Source: Plasmodiophora brassicae
Taxonomy: Eukaryota > Endomyxa > Phytomyxea > Plasmodiophorida > Plasmodiophoridae
Length of the DNA: 64,000 nucleotides
NCBI GenBank assembly: GCA_039704465.1
Contig: JASFAU010000004.1
Span: forward strand, 930,001-994,000
Direction of reading: 5' to 3'
Of this stretch, positions 42,890-51,931 are shown in pieces. Position numbers and translations under genes: made by a program. Each line of letters begins with the position of its first letter. Position 1 is the stretch's first letter. The notes under the pieces are model-generated. The model saw nothing but the letters and a program-made list of their open reading frames with translations, did not search any database and was not told the origin of the DNA.

Positions 42890-43291
42890 ATGCACGACGG
42901 GAAGAAGCAGCGGACCGTGCCCCACGGCCTGTCGCGATCAACCCGCGAGCTCGCGTGCTCATGCATTGTCTTTCTGCTACTATGGTACGCCTGGGGCTTT
43001 GTCGTTAATGCTATGATTCGTGCTGTACTTATGGACGTTGTGTGCAGTCTCTGGATGCACTGTCAGTGCCAGCAGGTGTCGCCCGCCGATCGCAATGGGT
43101 TCCCCTGTAACCTTTTCAACGCCGACGCCGACGGGACGGCGCTCGCGATAGTCCCAGTCGACCCGATGCCGACTGCAGCATCATCAACAGCAACAACATG
43201 GTGCGGCGGGCAATCGTGCCCCAATCTCCAAATACCGCCGTCAATGGGCGTTAGTCTTTTCTTCCTGTCCGTCTTCGCCTTTGCAATATAA
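42890..43291 (+). CDS. Small Cys-rich membrane/GPI-type protein, paralogue A
   Basis: Two exons (42890–42984, 43048–43291; 63-nt intron) give 112 aa. A hydrophobic stretch (ELACSCIVFLLL, residues 20–31) ends at the intron and is followed by CLWMHCQC, a spacer with D and then FPC. The C-terminus is a hydrophobic run (VSLFFLSVFAFAI) that ends at the stop codon, as in GPI-anchor signals or a tail anchor. It shares intron position, phase and the C-x-WMHxxC…FPC pattern with the next gene. No known family. Likely at the cell surface. Confidence 0.6.
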   Translation: MHDGKKQRTVPHGLSRSTRELACSCIVFLLLWYAWGFVVNAMIRAVLMDVVCSLWMHCQCQQVSPADRNGFPCNLFNADADGTALAIVPVDPMPTAASSTATTWCGGQSCPNLQIPPSMGVSLFFLSVFAFAI

Positions 43292-43603
43292 TCACTGGCA
43301 CCCGATACATCGACGTACCCCCAATACAGTCTCTATTGATTGGACAATCCCCGCCGGCTGGCTTAGGTAGATGCGATGGTTGCGGAAGTCCTTCCGGTCG
43401 TGTCACAATAATAATTCTGGGACTTATCGCGAATCGGGAGCTCGATGAGAACGCTGCCGATGTCACAGGGTTTGCAGATGGCTGGCCACGGCATCCAACA
43501 CGATCGTGCTCATTTCTAGAACGTCACAAACTGGCTAGCCCTCACAGCTATCTCGCCCACCTATTGGTCCGATTCATGGATTTGCGGTTCAAATTGAAGC
43601 GCG
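43292..43603. other. Intergenic, possible paralogue remnant
   Basis: About 310 bases between the two paralogues. A frame near 43370–43440 encodes GRCDGCGSPSGRVTIIILGL, which loosely resembles the hydrophobic C-terminal end of paralogue A and might be a decayed copy. The signal is too short to call. Confidence 0.3.
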
Positions 43604-44087
43604 ATGGCGACCAAGATCACGAGTTATCATGCGGATGGACAGGGTATCGGCAAAATTGTTCTGGAACAGCACCGTTTCCTGTTTCTGTTTACGAACCGCG
43701 AACTGACCCTGATACCTTCTGGAATAACGTCCCATCATACCACCTACTTGAGGGCAGCCACGGCGCCTCCACGAAGCGATCAACACTACGGTCGCTTGCT
43801 GGCATCATGGATCCTATACCTAGCCGTGTGGTATGGGCGGCGTAGATCGCGGCTATGAGAACCGCCATTTGTCACAACCGCGTTTCAACAGCGTATGGAT
43901 GCACTATCATTGCGAGAACGCGCAAGCCACCGACCAGGCCAGGTTCCCGTGCGCCGTCGTCCGCTCCAAACCCGCGTCTAGCAAGGCGATCGGACGAGAT
44001 TGCAATCGATACCCGAGCACGGTCCGCTATTCGCCATCTCTAATCGTCAGCGTTGGCTTCATGATCCTGTTGGCCTTCATCATATAA
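43604..44087 (+). CDS. Small Cys-rich membrane/GPI-type protein, paralogue B
   Basis: Second exon 43892–44087 follows a 61-nt intron (43831–43891). Exon 1 is open back to an ATG at 43604, giving at most 140 aa, though the true start is uncertain. LLASWILYLAVC is the hydrophobic segment ending at the intron, then VWMHYHCENAQATDQARFPC, and a hydrophobic C-terminus (SLIVSVGFMILLAFII) up to the stop. Relative to paralogue A the intron phase (2) and the Cys/WMH/FPC framework are kept while the rest has diverged greatly. Confidence 0.5.
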
Positions 44088-44116
44088 AAAGCAGATCTGT
44101 TGTGTTAGGGCGATGG

Positions 44117-46313
44117 TCATTTCCCGCCGACATACTTCTCAGGCGCCAGCATTTTCTCGGGGCGGACCCATTTGTCGAAGTCTTCTTCAGAGCAGACGCC
44201 CAGCGCCAATGCAGCCTCCTTTAACGTCGTGCCCTCTTTATGTGCTTTCTTGGCCGCCGCAGCGGCATCTGAACAGAATATCAGAGCAAGACAAGGGTTC
44301 CAGGGCCATCGGGACGTACTGTCATATCCAATGTACGGGTTCAGCGCCGTAACAAGCATAAGCGATTTGTGCAGCAGGGAGTCGATCCTCTCTTCATTCG
44401 CATCAATACCAGCAATGCAATTCTTCGTCAGCGAGCGACCTGCAAAAAGGTGAGCCGTGAGATAGGTCAATGGGGGCACGACTACTTACAGCCATCGCCC
44501 AGCAGCCTGATAGACTGACACAGGTTCCTGATGATGACAGGCTTGAAGACTGTGTCAAACACCGGATTAGACTTGAAATATGCAGGGGAACGATGCCCAC
44601 ACCGTTCAGCTGGAAGTGACCGTTGGACCCTGCTATACTAACGGCAGAATGGTTCCCCATCTACAACAATGTTACATACATCCCAACCGCAACGAGAAGC
44701 CGACACACCACTTGGCAGGCAACCATTGTAATTGCCTCACACTGCGTCGGATTCACCTTTCCCGGCATGATTGAGCTTCCGGGCTCGTTTTCAGGAAGAC
44801 GAAGTTCACCGAGGCCACATCTAAGAGGCATATAATAAGGAGCCAGCGATTCATGGGTCGATCTGTGCGAACCGGGGGCCACTGCCCAGGAAACGGATGT
44901 CATTGGCGATCTTCATTAAAGACACAGCAACGGTGTTCAGCGCACCGGAGCAGTGAACAAGTGCATCATGCGCAGCGAGAGCTTCAAACTGCCAAAAGCA
45001 ATTAGATACCCAGATATAAATGGTCGAACTCTGCGACCTTGTCGGTTGCAGTCACGAATGGGAGCGACGTTAAACGACTGATTTCGGCTGCGACAAGGTG
45101 GTCGAACCCGACGTAGGTGTTCAGACCCTGTTCAATGTATGAGCCAGTTATTGGTCGTGTCACTTGTTGATGGCTGGTAACCTACAGATCCGACTGCCGT
45201 GCCACCCTGCGCCAGCTGATACAGTTTAGGAAGCGACTCTTGAACCCGTTGTATGCCGTACTGAATCTGAGTGGCGAAACTGCAGAATTGTGTTAAACAG
45301 GCCCAAGCGGAAAGGTAACGATCTGGAATCGAGTTACGCTCCAAATTCATCACTCAGCCGGAGAGGTGTTGCATCCTGTGTATGGGTCCTCCCGATCTTG
45401 ATGATGTGCTGTACAAAAAGCAAGGGTCACAAGTAATGAAGGAACCGTTGCAAGGAAACGAAACCTTGAAATCCTCTGCCTTTGTTTTAAGAGCGCCATG
45501 CAGTTCTTGTAGGGCAGGGATCAAACGATTGTGAATCTCATTGCATGCTGCAATGTGCATGACTGTTGGGAACCTAATTGCCCTTAGCCATGTTACGACG
45601 ACAACGGAAGTGGATTCTGGCATACGAGTCATTCGATGACTGGCTCATGTTAACATGGTCGTTGGGGTGCACTGGTTTCTATAAGGGTGAACAATTAGTA
45701 ACGGCTGTAGACAGGAACGCTATGTTATGTGGTACCTTGGAGCCGATGACGCCACCGAGGATCTCAATGGCGCGATTCGAAATCACTTCGTTGGCATTCA
45801 TGTTGGACTGCGTCCCCGAACCTGTCTGCCATACGACCTATTTGCAACAGATGCAATCAGAGCGCGCCCTGTGCAATTGATATATTTTCACACGAGTGGG
45901 AAGTGCTCATCGAGCTGGCCGTCGATGACCTCATCCGCAGCTTGACAAATCGCTTTTGCAATCTCAGGTTTCAGACCGAATTGCTGGTTGACAGTGGCCG
46001 CAGCCTTCTTCAGGACACCAAAAGCTCGAACTACAGGTACAGGCACTGGAGGCAGTCAGATCGTTAGTAGGTTATTACTGAGCGCATGGCATGACTGGGG
46101 CAGCTTACTGCGTTCGCGGTCTCCACCGATATCGAAATTCTGAATGGACCTACATAGGCGAAACGTCAGGCACGCTGGGCCGGCAACCCAATTCGACGGC
46201 TGGAAGGCGTACCGCTGCGTCTGAGCGCCCCAGTACGCAGACGCTGGGACATGGATCTCTCCAAACGTATCGCGTTCCACGCGAGTCTCCGCCTGGTCGC
46301 GCCGATCAGCCAT
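44117..46313 (-). CDS. FH: Fumarate hydratase, class II
   Basis: Around eleven exons separated by 50–60 nt introns, in the AT-richest coding part of the window. Landmarks in order: [96 protein letters not shown], the fumarase signature [31 protein letters not shown] and [17 protein letters not shown]. It interconverts fumarate and malate in the TCA cycle. The start at 46313 gives a protein without a targeting peptide; upstream MLGRVFRRSS could be a presequence, but no in-phase splice connects it. Confidence 0.92.
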
Positions 46314-46627
46314 CAACCCGGGGACGCTTTCCGTACCGGCAGACAGACCCTGCTGATCAACGTACGGATTTGACAGGCCATACCGTCGTGCGACGAGCGA
46401 CGGAACACGCGTCCAAGCATGGAATCTAGCACACCCGGTACGATTTGAGCCGCAAGGCCGAGGGGGCACTGGAATTCAAAAATTTCGTCCAAAACGATGG
46501 GGTCGACTGCACTGCCCCGCGGGCATTGCCGTTTGCCGACGCGGGCATCGACCACCGATAAAGACTGTTTCTGGGTACCATTCAATGTTTGCAGAATTGG
46601 GCTGTTATGATGTAGGGACACGTTATT
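46314..46627. other. Intergenic upstream of fumarase
   Basis: About 310 bases between the fumarase start and the SF3B5 stop (both minus strand). The fumarase promoter is expected here; no motif is clear. Confidence 0.4.
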
Positions 46628-47087
46628 TTATTCCTGGTCTTTGGAGGTTTTCAGCACTGGCTTGTGCAAAGGGCCGCACGGTTGGACCATGTTCTAAACA
46701 GACAAGTAGCGATGTCCGTCAGTGGGCTGCCAAACCTATAGCTGTTTCATTGGAACCGACCATCAGAAGGTTGTACTTGATCGACCCGATAGACTCGTTC
46801 TCGGCAATCGCGAAGTAGGCCGTTAACGGTGCATGCCCGATGTACGACGCAAGCGAATCCCGATGTTGATTCGCCAGCCATTCGCTGCAGAACAACCGCA
46901 GACGGGCACAACGGTCAGTCATTCGGCTTCAGACCTCATCGGCTCATCATACTATTTACTCAAGTCGGCATGTCCGGTTCCGACATATTTCATCTGAAGG
47001 TGCTCAAGCTGGCTGTTAAGGCTGAACTTATCCTAACGGGGATTCGGTCAGGGCTGCCCGTATCCACCGCAGGCCGTTCCATACCAT
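46628..47087 (-). CDS. SF3B5: Splicing factor 3B subunit 5
   Basis: Four exons (47087–47085, 47032–46953, 46884–46761, 46693–46628) sum to 90 aa, against 86 in human. Exon 1 is just the ATG. The product has LNSQLEHLQMKYVGTGHADL, then KYEWLANQHRDSLASYIGH, YFAIAENESIG and the QPCGP C-terminal motif, all hallmarks of SF3B5 (SF3b10), a small subunit of the U2 snRNP SF3b complex that contacts SF3B1 and SF3B3. All three introns (52, 68, 67 nt) use GT–AG, and the phases agree. Confidence 0.9.
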
Positions 47088-47482
47088 GGCGGCCCACCCA
47101 ATCACGGCGACGACGCCGGCCTATCACCAACGGACTTCCGTGTCAGGGTGCGCGGTCCGGCGAACTGGGCCCGGTGCGCGGTATCACTTATCTCGGCACT
47201 ACATCACGATCAGTCACGCCTGTCTTCAACACTAGACAACACGGGGAAATTTTATTGACTTCGGCGATGGGGAACGTCTTCGATAAGCCAAATATGCAGC
47301 TACGGCAGCGAAAGCCACGACAGCGTACGTTCGTGTTCGTTTGGTGTTACTGTTCGGCTGCCTAGAGGTTGACGATTGACCGGAAGCGGGTACGCCGCCT
47401 TTCAAAAGTAAGAGGGACGAGCCGCTGACAGATCTAAAACACGCGCAGTTAAGAGGGTGGCACAGCGCATCGACACGGCGAC

Positions 47483-48022
47483 CTACAATGCCGAAACGAA
47501 CGCCATCATCTGAATGGCTTTGAATAAACGATTGGGCAAGTTCCGCGTGTGCCTCAGCTGAAGGAGGGCGAGCGTAGCAAACCCGCAAAGGAGAACCCGA
47601 TACATAGCAGGATGTACTGCCAAGAGAGGGTTCCTGCGCGCATACATCTCGATCCACGATTGCAGAAGGTTTCGAATTCGCCGCTCTGCGACCTCGACAA
47701 CAATTGGCGCTAGGAACGGCGTCTGCGATGGCTCAGGCACCGATGGATGTACAGGCGGACGAACGGCGAGGCGACGACGAATATGTGTCGGCAGAAGGAG
47801 ATTCGATATCGGTTTCGGGACAACGTTAATTACGCCATTGCGAGTTATGGTGCGTCGAACACCAGCCGGCAATCGAGCAATTGCACGCGCTGTCTGGTCC
47901 GAATCCATCTGAAGCCCAACAACAATAGCGCCATCAACGATGTCACCAACGCGGCTTATAATGCTTCTTGATACATCAAGGAGGCTCCTAACGTGAGCAA
48001 CTGTCAAATACAATGCTGGCAT
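47483..48022 (-). CDS. Hypothetical protein with a C-terminal hydrophobic helix
   Basis: Minus-strand frame from ATG 48022 to a stop at 47483, 179 aa. It is rich in basic helices (HIRRRLAVRPP; IRNLLQSWIEMYARR) and has one hydrophobic stretch near the end (MYRVLLCGFATLALLQL). Downstream another frame (to 47232) encodes a TM-like YAVVAFAAVAAYLAYRRR and could be a further exon, but I could not find an in-phase canonical junction. No family recognised. Confidence 0.4.
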   Translation of the reverse strand: MPALYLTVAHVRSLLDVSRSIISRVGDIVDGAIVVGLQMDSDQTARAIARLPAGVRRTITRNGVINVVPKPISNLLLPTHIRRRLAVRPPVHPSVPEPSQTPFLAPIVVEVAERRIRNLLQSWIEMYARRNPLLAVHPAMYRVLLCGFATLALLQLRHTRNLPNRLFKAIQMMAFVSAL

Positions 48023-48041
48023 AGGAATCGTTGACAGCTCG

Positions 48042-48353
48042 TTACATATTGACAAGCGATTGTTGGATGTGAAGAGGAAGTACAGATGCTAATCCACGCG
48101 ACTGGGCGAAGAATATGAGCGCAGCGCATGTAGCCGAGAAAGATACGACAATTAGGATAACCGCCGAACGCATGTCGGCCGGCATCGCACTCCAGAAGGT
48201 TAACAGGGCCGACACCAGCGACGAGAACGCAATGCAGAGCAGAGCCATCATCGGCAGCAAGATGCTAACAGGTTTTAGTCGAGGCTGCCTCGGCGCCGGC
48301 ACCCCGCCGACGACTGTCGTCGGCTGCCATCGCGGCCGACCAGCCCCGGACAT
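48042..48353 (-). CDS. Hypothetical two-span membrane protein
   Basis: A 103-aa minus-strand frame with two hydrophobic helices (SILLPMMALLCIAFSSLVSA and AVILIVVSFSATCAALIFFA) separated by a short polar turn, after a Pro/Arg-rich N-terminus. Upstream, MSDIPAISSIDFVARIE could be a first exon joined by an unusually long 140-nt intron. It sits just before the preceding hypothetical gene on the same strand. Family unknown; hairpin-type ER membrane proteins look like this. Confidence 0.4.
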   Translation of the reverse strand: MSGAGRPRWQPTTVVGGVPAPRQPRLKPVSILLPMMALLCIAFSSLVSALLTFWSAMPADMRSAVILIVVSFSATCAALIFFAQSRGLASVLPLHIQQSLVNM

Positions 48354-48463
48354 GGGTATAATAATCGCGTCGACGATTGCGCAATCCGCTTTACTCGATG
48401 CGTGCGACAAAGTCGATGCTACTGATTGCTGGGATGTCGCTCATCGCCCGTCAATGCATCGCG

Positions 48464-49242
48464 CTACAGGCCTCGGTCGTGGGAAGAATTACAGGGGGTG
48501 CAGATAGCTGCACCGTCGTTTGAGGTTGACAGCCATTCTCGCATGGTCATGTTGCGGAATATGAGAACGATGTGCAGGCAGGTTAGGTACCCGGTCGCCA
48601 TTGCTGTTGATATTAGTCCTGCAAGGACCAGCATGGCAAGTTGTAGTATCGCGAAGTTGTGGACCATCTCGAAGCGCAGGGTCCGTACAGCGGCGTATGT
48701 GCACAGAGCCGTCGTTGTCATCTCGTAGAGCAGATAGAGGGCAAGGTTATCCTGGCCACAACCTGGCAATGCAGTGTCAACCCCCAACCAGAAACACATT
48801 CGAATGAAAGCAGACAGTTAGCAGTCACGACGCAGTGGTGATCCATTCGACGAACGCAGCGCTGGCATGTACTGCAGTGGTGCGACCGCGGGGGACACCA
48901 CGCTTGGCACGTGGAGCAGAAGCGATAGTCGGGCCCTTTGTCGGCCTCCAAGTCGCTGGCCACATAGCCAGGATGCGACGCGCATAATAGGGCGTACATG
49001 GCGATATGTAACGCAATGGCAACGAGTTCCGCCCTGGAAACGCTCGCAATGCACCAGAGCCCTGCTGTCAGCACCAGTTCATATGCCATCACCAACAACC
49101 TCGTCGCCATTTTCTGATGCTTCAACCTCTTCAGCGCTAGGCACGCGCAACCTCGTCTCTCATCCAGGCAGCAGACATTCCTGTCCTTGTATACAGACAA
49201 CTCCCTCTTGAAGTCGTGCCCTTCATAGCGGGCGGCAAGCAT
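48464..49242 (-). CDS. DHHC-type protein S-acyltransferase
   Basis: Two exons (49242–48816, 48762–48464; 53-nt intron) give 241 aa. After two N-terminal helices (LLVMAYELVLTAGLWCIAS; LVAIALHIAMYALL) comes the Cys-rich domain: FCSTCQAWCPPRSHHCSTCQ, then VRRMDHHC with the catalytic DHHC, and NCCGQDN restored by splicing. Two more helices follow (LQLAMLVLAGLISTAMA). The four-TM DHHC layout is complete, so it should attach palmitate to membrane proteins at the Golgi, ER or plasma membrane. The ATG at 49242 is preferred over a later Met that would shorten the N-terminus. Confidence 0.88.
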
Positions 49243-49335
49243 CCGCACTGGCGTCGGTCGGTCGTACGAACCAAGTCCAAACGTTCAGCGAAAACCGTTC
49301 AGAGTCCAGTGGGGTTCGGTGCGCACTGGCTGCGG

Positions 49336-49353
49336 CGAGAGAGAGAGAGAGAG
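49336..49353. repeat. (GA)9 microsatellite
   Basis: A GA run about 110 bases upstream of the LC8 start codon, within its leader or promoter; CT on the other strand. Confidence 0.9.
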
Positions 49354-49447
49354 TGAAGTCGAGAGTGGATCCGTCACAGCGGTTTTTGGTGGCTCGCGGG
49401 TGTGTGAGAGCGCGCGCGGTCGTGTCGTCGGGGCGCAGCAGGCCTGA

Positions 49448-49932
<485 letters not shown>

Positions 49933-50233
49933 CAGACGTCAGACTTCGTTTACACCTGATGGGATCCAACCGAATCGCCGATGAGCAGGCCACTCGGCAA
50001 CCAACTCAGGTTCTATCTTTAGATCGATCTATTTCTTGAATCGAAGGCGGTTGACAGGTCCGTCAATCGGCAAGCAGAACCATTACGGTTTCCAGCCTGT
50101 TGCGCGTTCAACGCCTGCTTGGACTGGAACGCATCGCAACGTCGTCGAGAGATTAAGCACGGGTTTAATCTTGGAGATTGATCAACGGTGGTCCGGAACG
50201 CGTCGTCGTCTGCCGGCAGATTCTATTCTAATC

Positions 50234-50494
50234 ATGGCGTATCACATCGCGCTGTACCCGGACTGGGACAGGAAGGCGGCGTTCTTTTCGGCGGCCATGG
50301 TCCTAATTGTCATTGGCCCCGTCTGCATATTCCCATTGACAATCCTTGTCTCGGCCGCTGAGCTTAGCGAGAACATCACCGATTCGATTCTGCAACCAGC
50401 GCTACCGACTCCCGAGGCGGAGATGCAGGCCCTCTTGGATAAGGTGCGAGCGTTATACTCTTCGGCGCCCTACGTCTTCTCCCAGGTGACGTGA
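50234..50494 (+). CDS. Hypothetical single-span membrane protein
   Basis: Intronless, 86 aa. A short cytosolic-type N-terminus (MAYHIALYPDWDRKAAFFSA) leads into a strong hydrophobic segment (MVLIVIGPVCIFPLTILVSA), followed by a polar helix with one N-glycosylation sequon (NIT). Resembles small organelle-membrane or complex accessory subunits in layout, but no family is recognised. It lies 63 nt upstream of the RING-type gene. Confidence 0.45.
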   Translation: MAYHIALYPDWDRKAAFFSAAMVLIVIGPVCIFPLTILVSAAELSENITDSILQPALPTPEAEMQALLDKVRALYSSAPYVFSQVT

Positions 50495-50557
50495 GATGCG
50501 TGTTATTTTTCGATTGGAACGAGCGTGACACTGCTGTAGACGGTAAGGTTCCTAACC

Positions 50558-51083
50558 ATGTCCTCAAGAGAGTTCCCAGAGAGGAAGACGGTGAATGAAG
50601 GCATGTACAAAACCGCGGCCAATGTCATGATGAACCGGCCTCTGTCGCGTGATCCCTTAACCATTGGGCGGTTGAAGGGACTGGTGGAGATCGCACTGGT
50701 GGCCATTTCGATGAAAGAGCAGGAAGAAAAGATGATCAGGGTGCGCCAAGACGTACAGCGCCAGTCGTATCGTCTTCCTCCTGACGATGATTTGCTTTAC
50801 TGTACTGGGTATGTTATAAATCGTAATGCCCGCTATGCGGTAAACGCTGATATCTCCGATATGCAGGGATAACTCGACGAACTCGTGCGTTTGCTGTAAC
50901 GAGCCCTTTAGTCAAGAATGTCTCGTTTTCAAGTACCGATGCAACACCCATGCTGCACATACGTCGTGTGCGTGCGACCGAGCTGATGAACAGCCGGACC
51001 TGGATCCAAACTCGTGCAGCATTTGCTGTCGCGATACGGTTAGTCCAAAGTACCAGAATATGTCATGCTTCGTTGGCCATTAA
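50558..51083 (+). CDS. RING-like zinc-finger protein
   Basis: Two exons (50558–50808, 50867–51083; 58-nt intron) give 155 aa. The N-terminal part is helical (TIGRLKGLVEIALVAISMKE). The second exon carries a RING-type pattern: CVCCNEPF, then a C-x-TH-x2-H-x2-C core (RCNTHAAHTSC) and SCSICCRD, i.e. paired C-x2-C with central His residues. RING domains usually recruit ubiquitin-conjugating enzymes, so this may be a small E3 ligase. A GTTAGT donor in the last codons could shorten the C-terminus and end near 51118. Confidence 0.55.
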
Positions 51084-51402
51084 TACCGTGCCTTTGCAGA
51101 CCGGCCCTGACGCCTAGTCGTACCGCTGGTACTGGTTCCATATGCGCCTACTGTCGAAAACATCCCTTGCAATTTGGGCATGTTTAAAAGTGTGCACCGT
51201 AATCGTTCGTTTACCAATCGAGTGTCGCGTCAAAATGCCATTGCTTGCGTGTTGCGTCCCCTGGCTGTTGGCTTGTATTGCATCAGGATGGAATAAGATG
51301 CAGGCGCCGTATGGTAGCAGAGGTGGCATTCGTTCCGGCAGCGCCCATGAGTCACGAGGTCATACACGAAAACCACAGCGTCTGTGAAGAACGATCGTCG
51401 AC

Positions 51403-51852
51403 ATGCGGCCAATGCCTGCTTTGTGGTGGCTGATACCATCGTTGATCGCGGTTCGCGCTGCTCTGCAAGGACAGCAGCCCTACGTGGCGTCCCTGCGCTT
51501 GCAGCTGGCCGAAGGCGTTATTGTCTTCCCATCGTCATCGCCGGCAACGTTCGGTATGGGATCGACGTTCTGTATGCAAAGAAACGCCACCGCTGTCAGC
51601 CTCGCAACGTTGCAGAAGGTCGCAAACGACTCCGCTGCCCGTGGCTCGTCTCTGCAGGCAGATTTGTCAACGATGTACCCAGACGTATCGCGTTCGGGCA
51701 CGAACCGCTTCTGGATGGCACCCGCCCCGAACGCGACGGACTGCCTGGCCGTCGACGTGTCCCCGAGTGGCCTGACCCAGACGTCCTCGCCGTGCTCGAC
51801 CTTGCTCCTCATGCTGTGCTATGGCACGATCCCCAACTACGACCAGAAATAA
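51403..51852 (+). CDS. Secreted protein, C-type-lectin-like C-terminus
   Basis: Intronless, 149 aa. MRPMPALWWLIPSLIAVRA is a signal peptide. The mature region has five Cys and three N-glycosylation sequons. The C-terminal part (FWMAPAPNATDCLAVDVSP, then SSPCSTLLLMLCYG) has the W…C…C…C spacing of the end of C-type-lectin-like folds. No membrane segment or GPI signal. Either an adhesin/lectin or a secreted effector; the lectin assignment rests on weak pattern similarity. Confidence 0.55.
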   Translation: MRPMPALWWLIPSLIAVRAALQGQQPYVASLRLQLAEGVIVFPSSSPATFGMGSTFCMQRNATAVSLATLQKVANDSAARGSSLQADLSTMYPDVSRSGTNRFWMAPAPNATDCLAVDVSPSGLTQTSSPCSTLLLMLCYGTIPNYDQK

Positions 51853-51931
51853 CCATGACGCTTTATGCTGCACGACCGTTGGTTGAGCGAACCCATTTGT
51901 GGAGAATTGCGCAGCCAGCTCGTTGCGTACG

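Noticed and set aside
46313..46445. MLGRVFRRSS… as a mitochondrial presequence for fumarase
   Set aside because: No canonical splice joins it in phase to the fumarase frame starting at 46313.
51142..51387. Plus-strand frame with a hydrophobic stretch, and an overlapping minus-strand frame (51230–51439)
   Set aside because: Neither has a family match or a coherent gene context between the RING-type and lectin-like genes.
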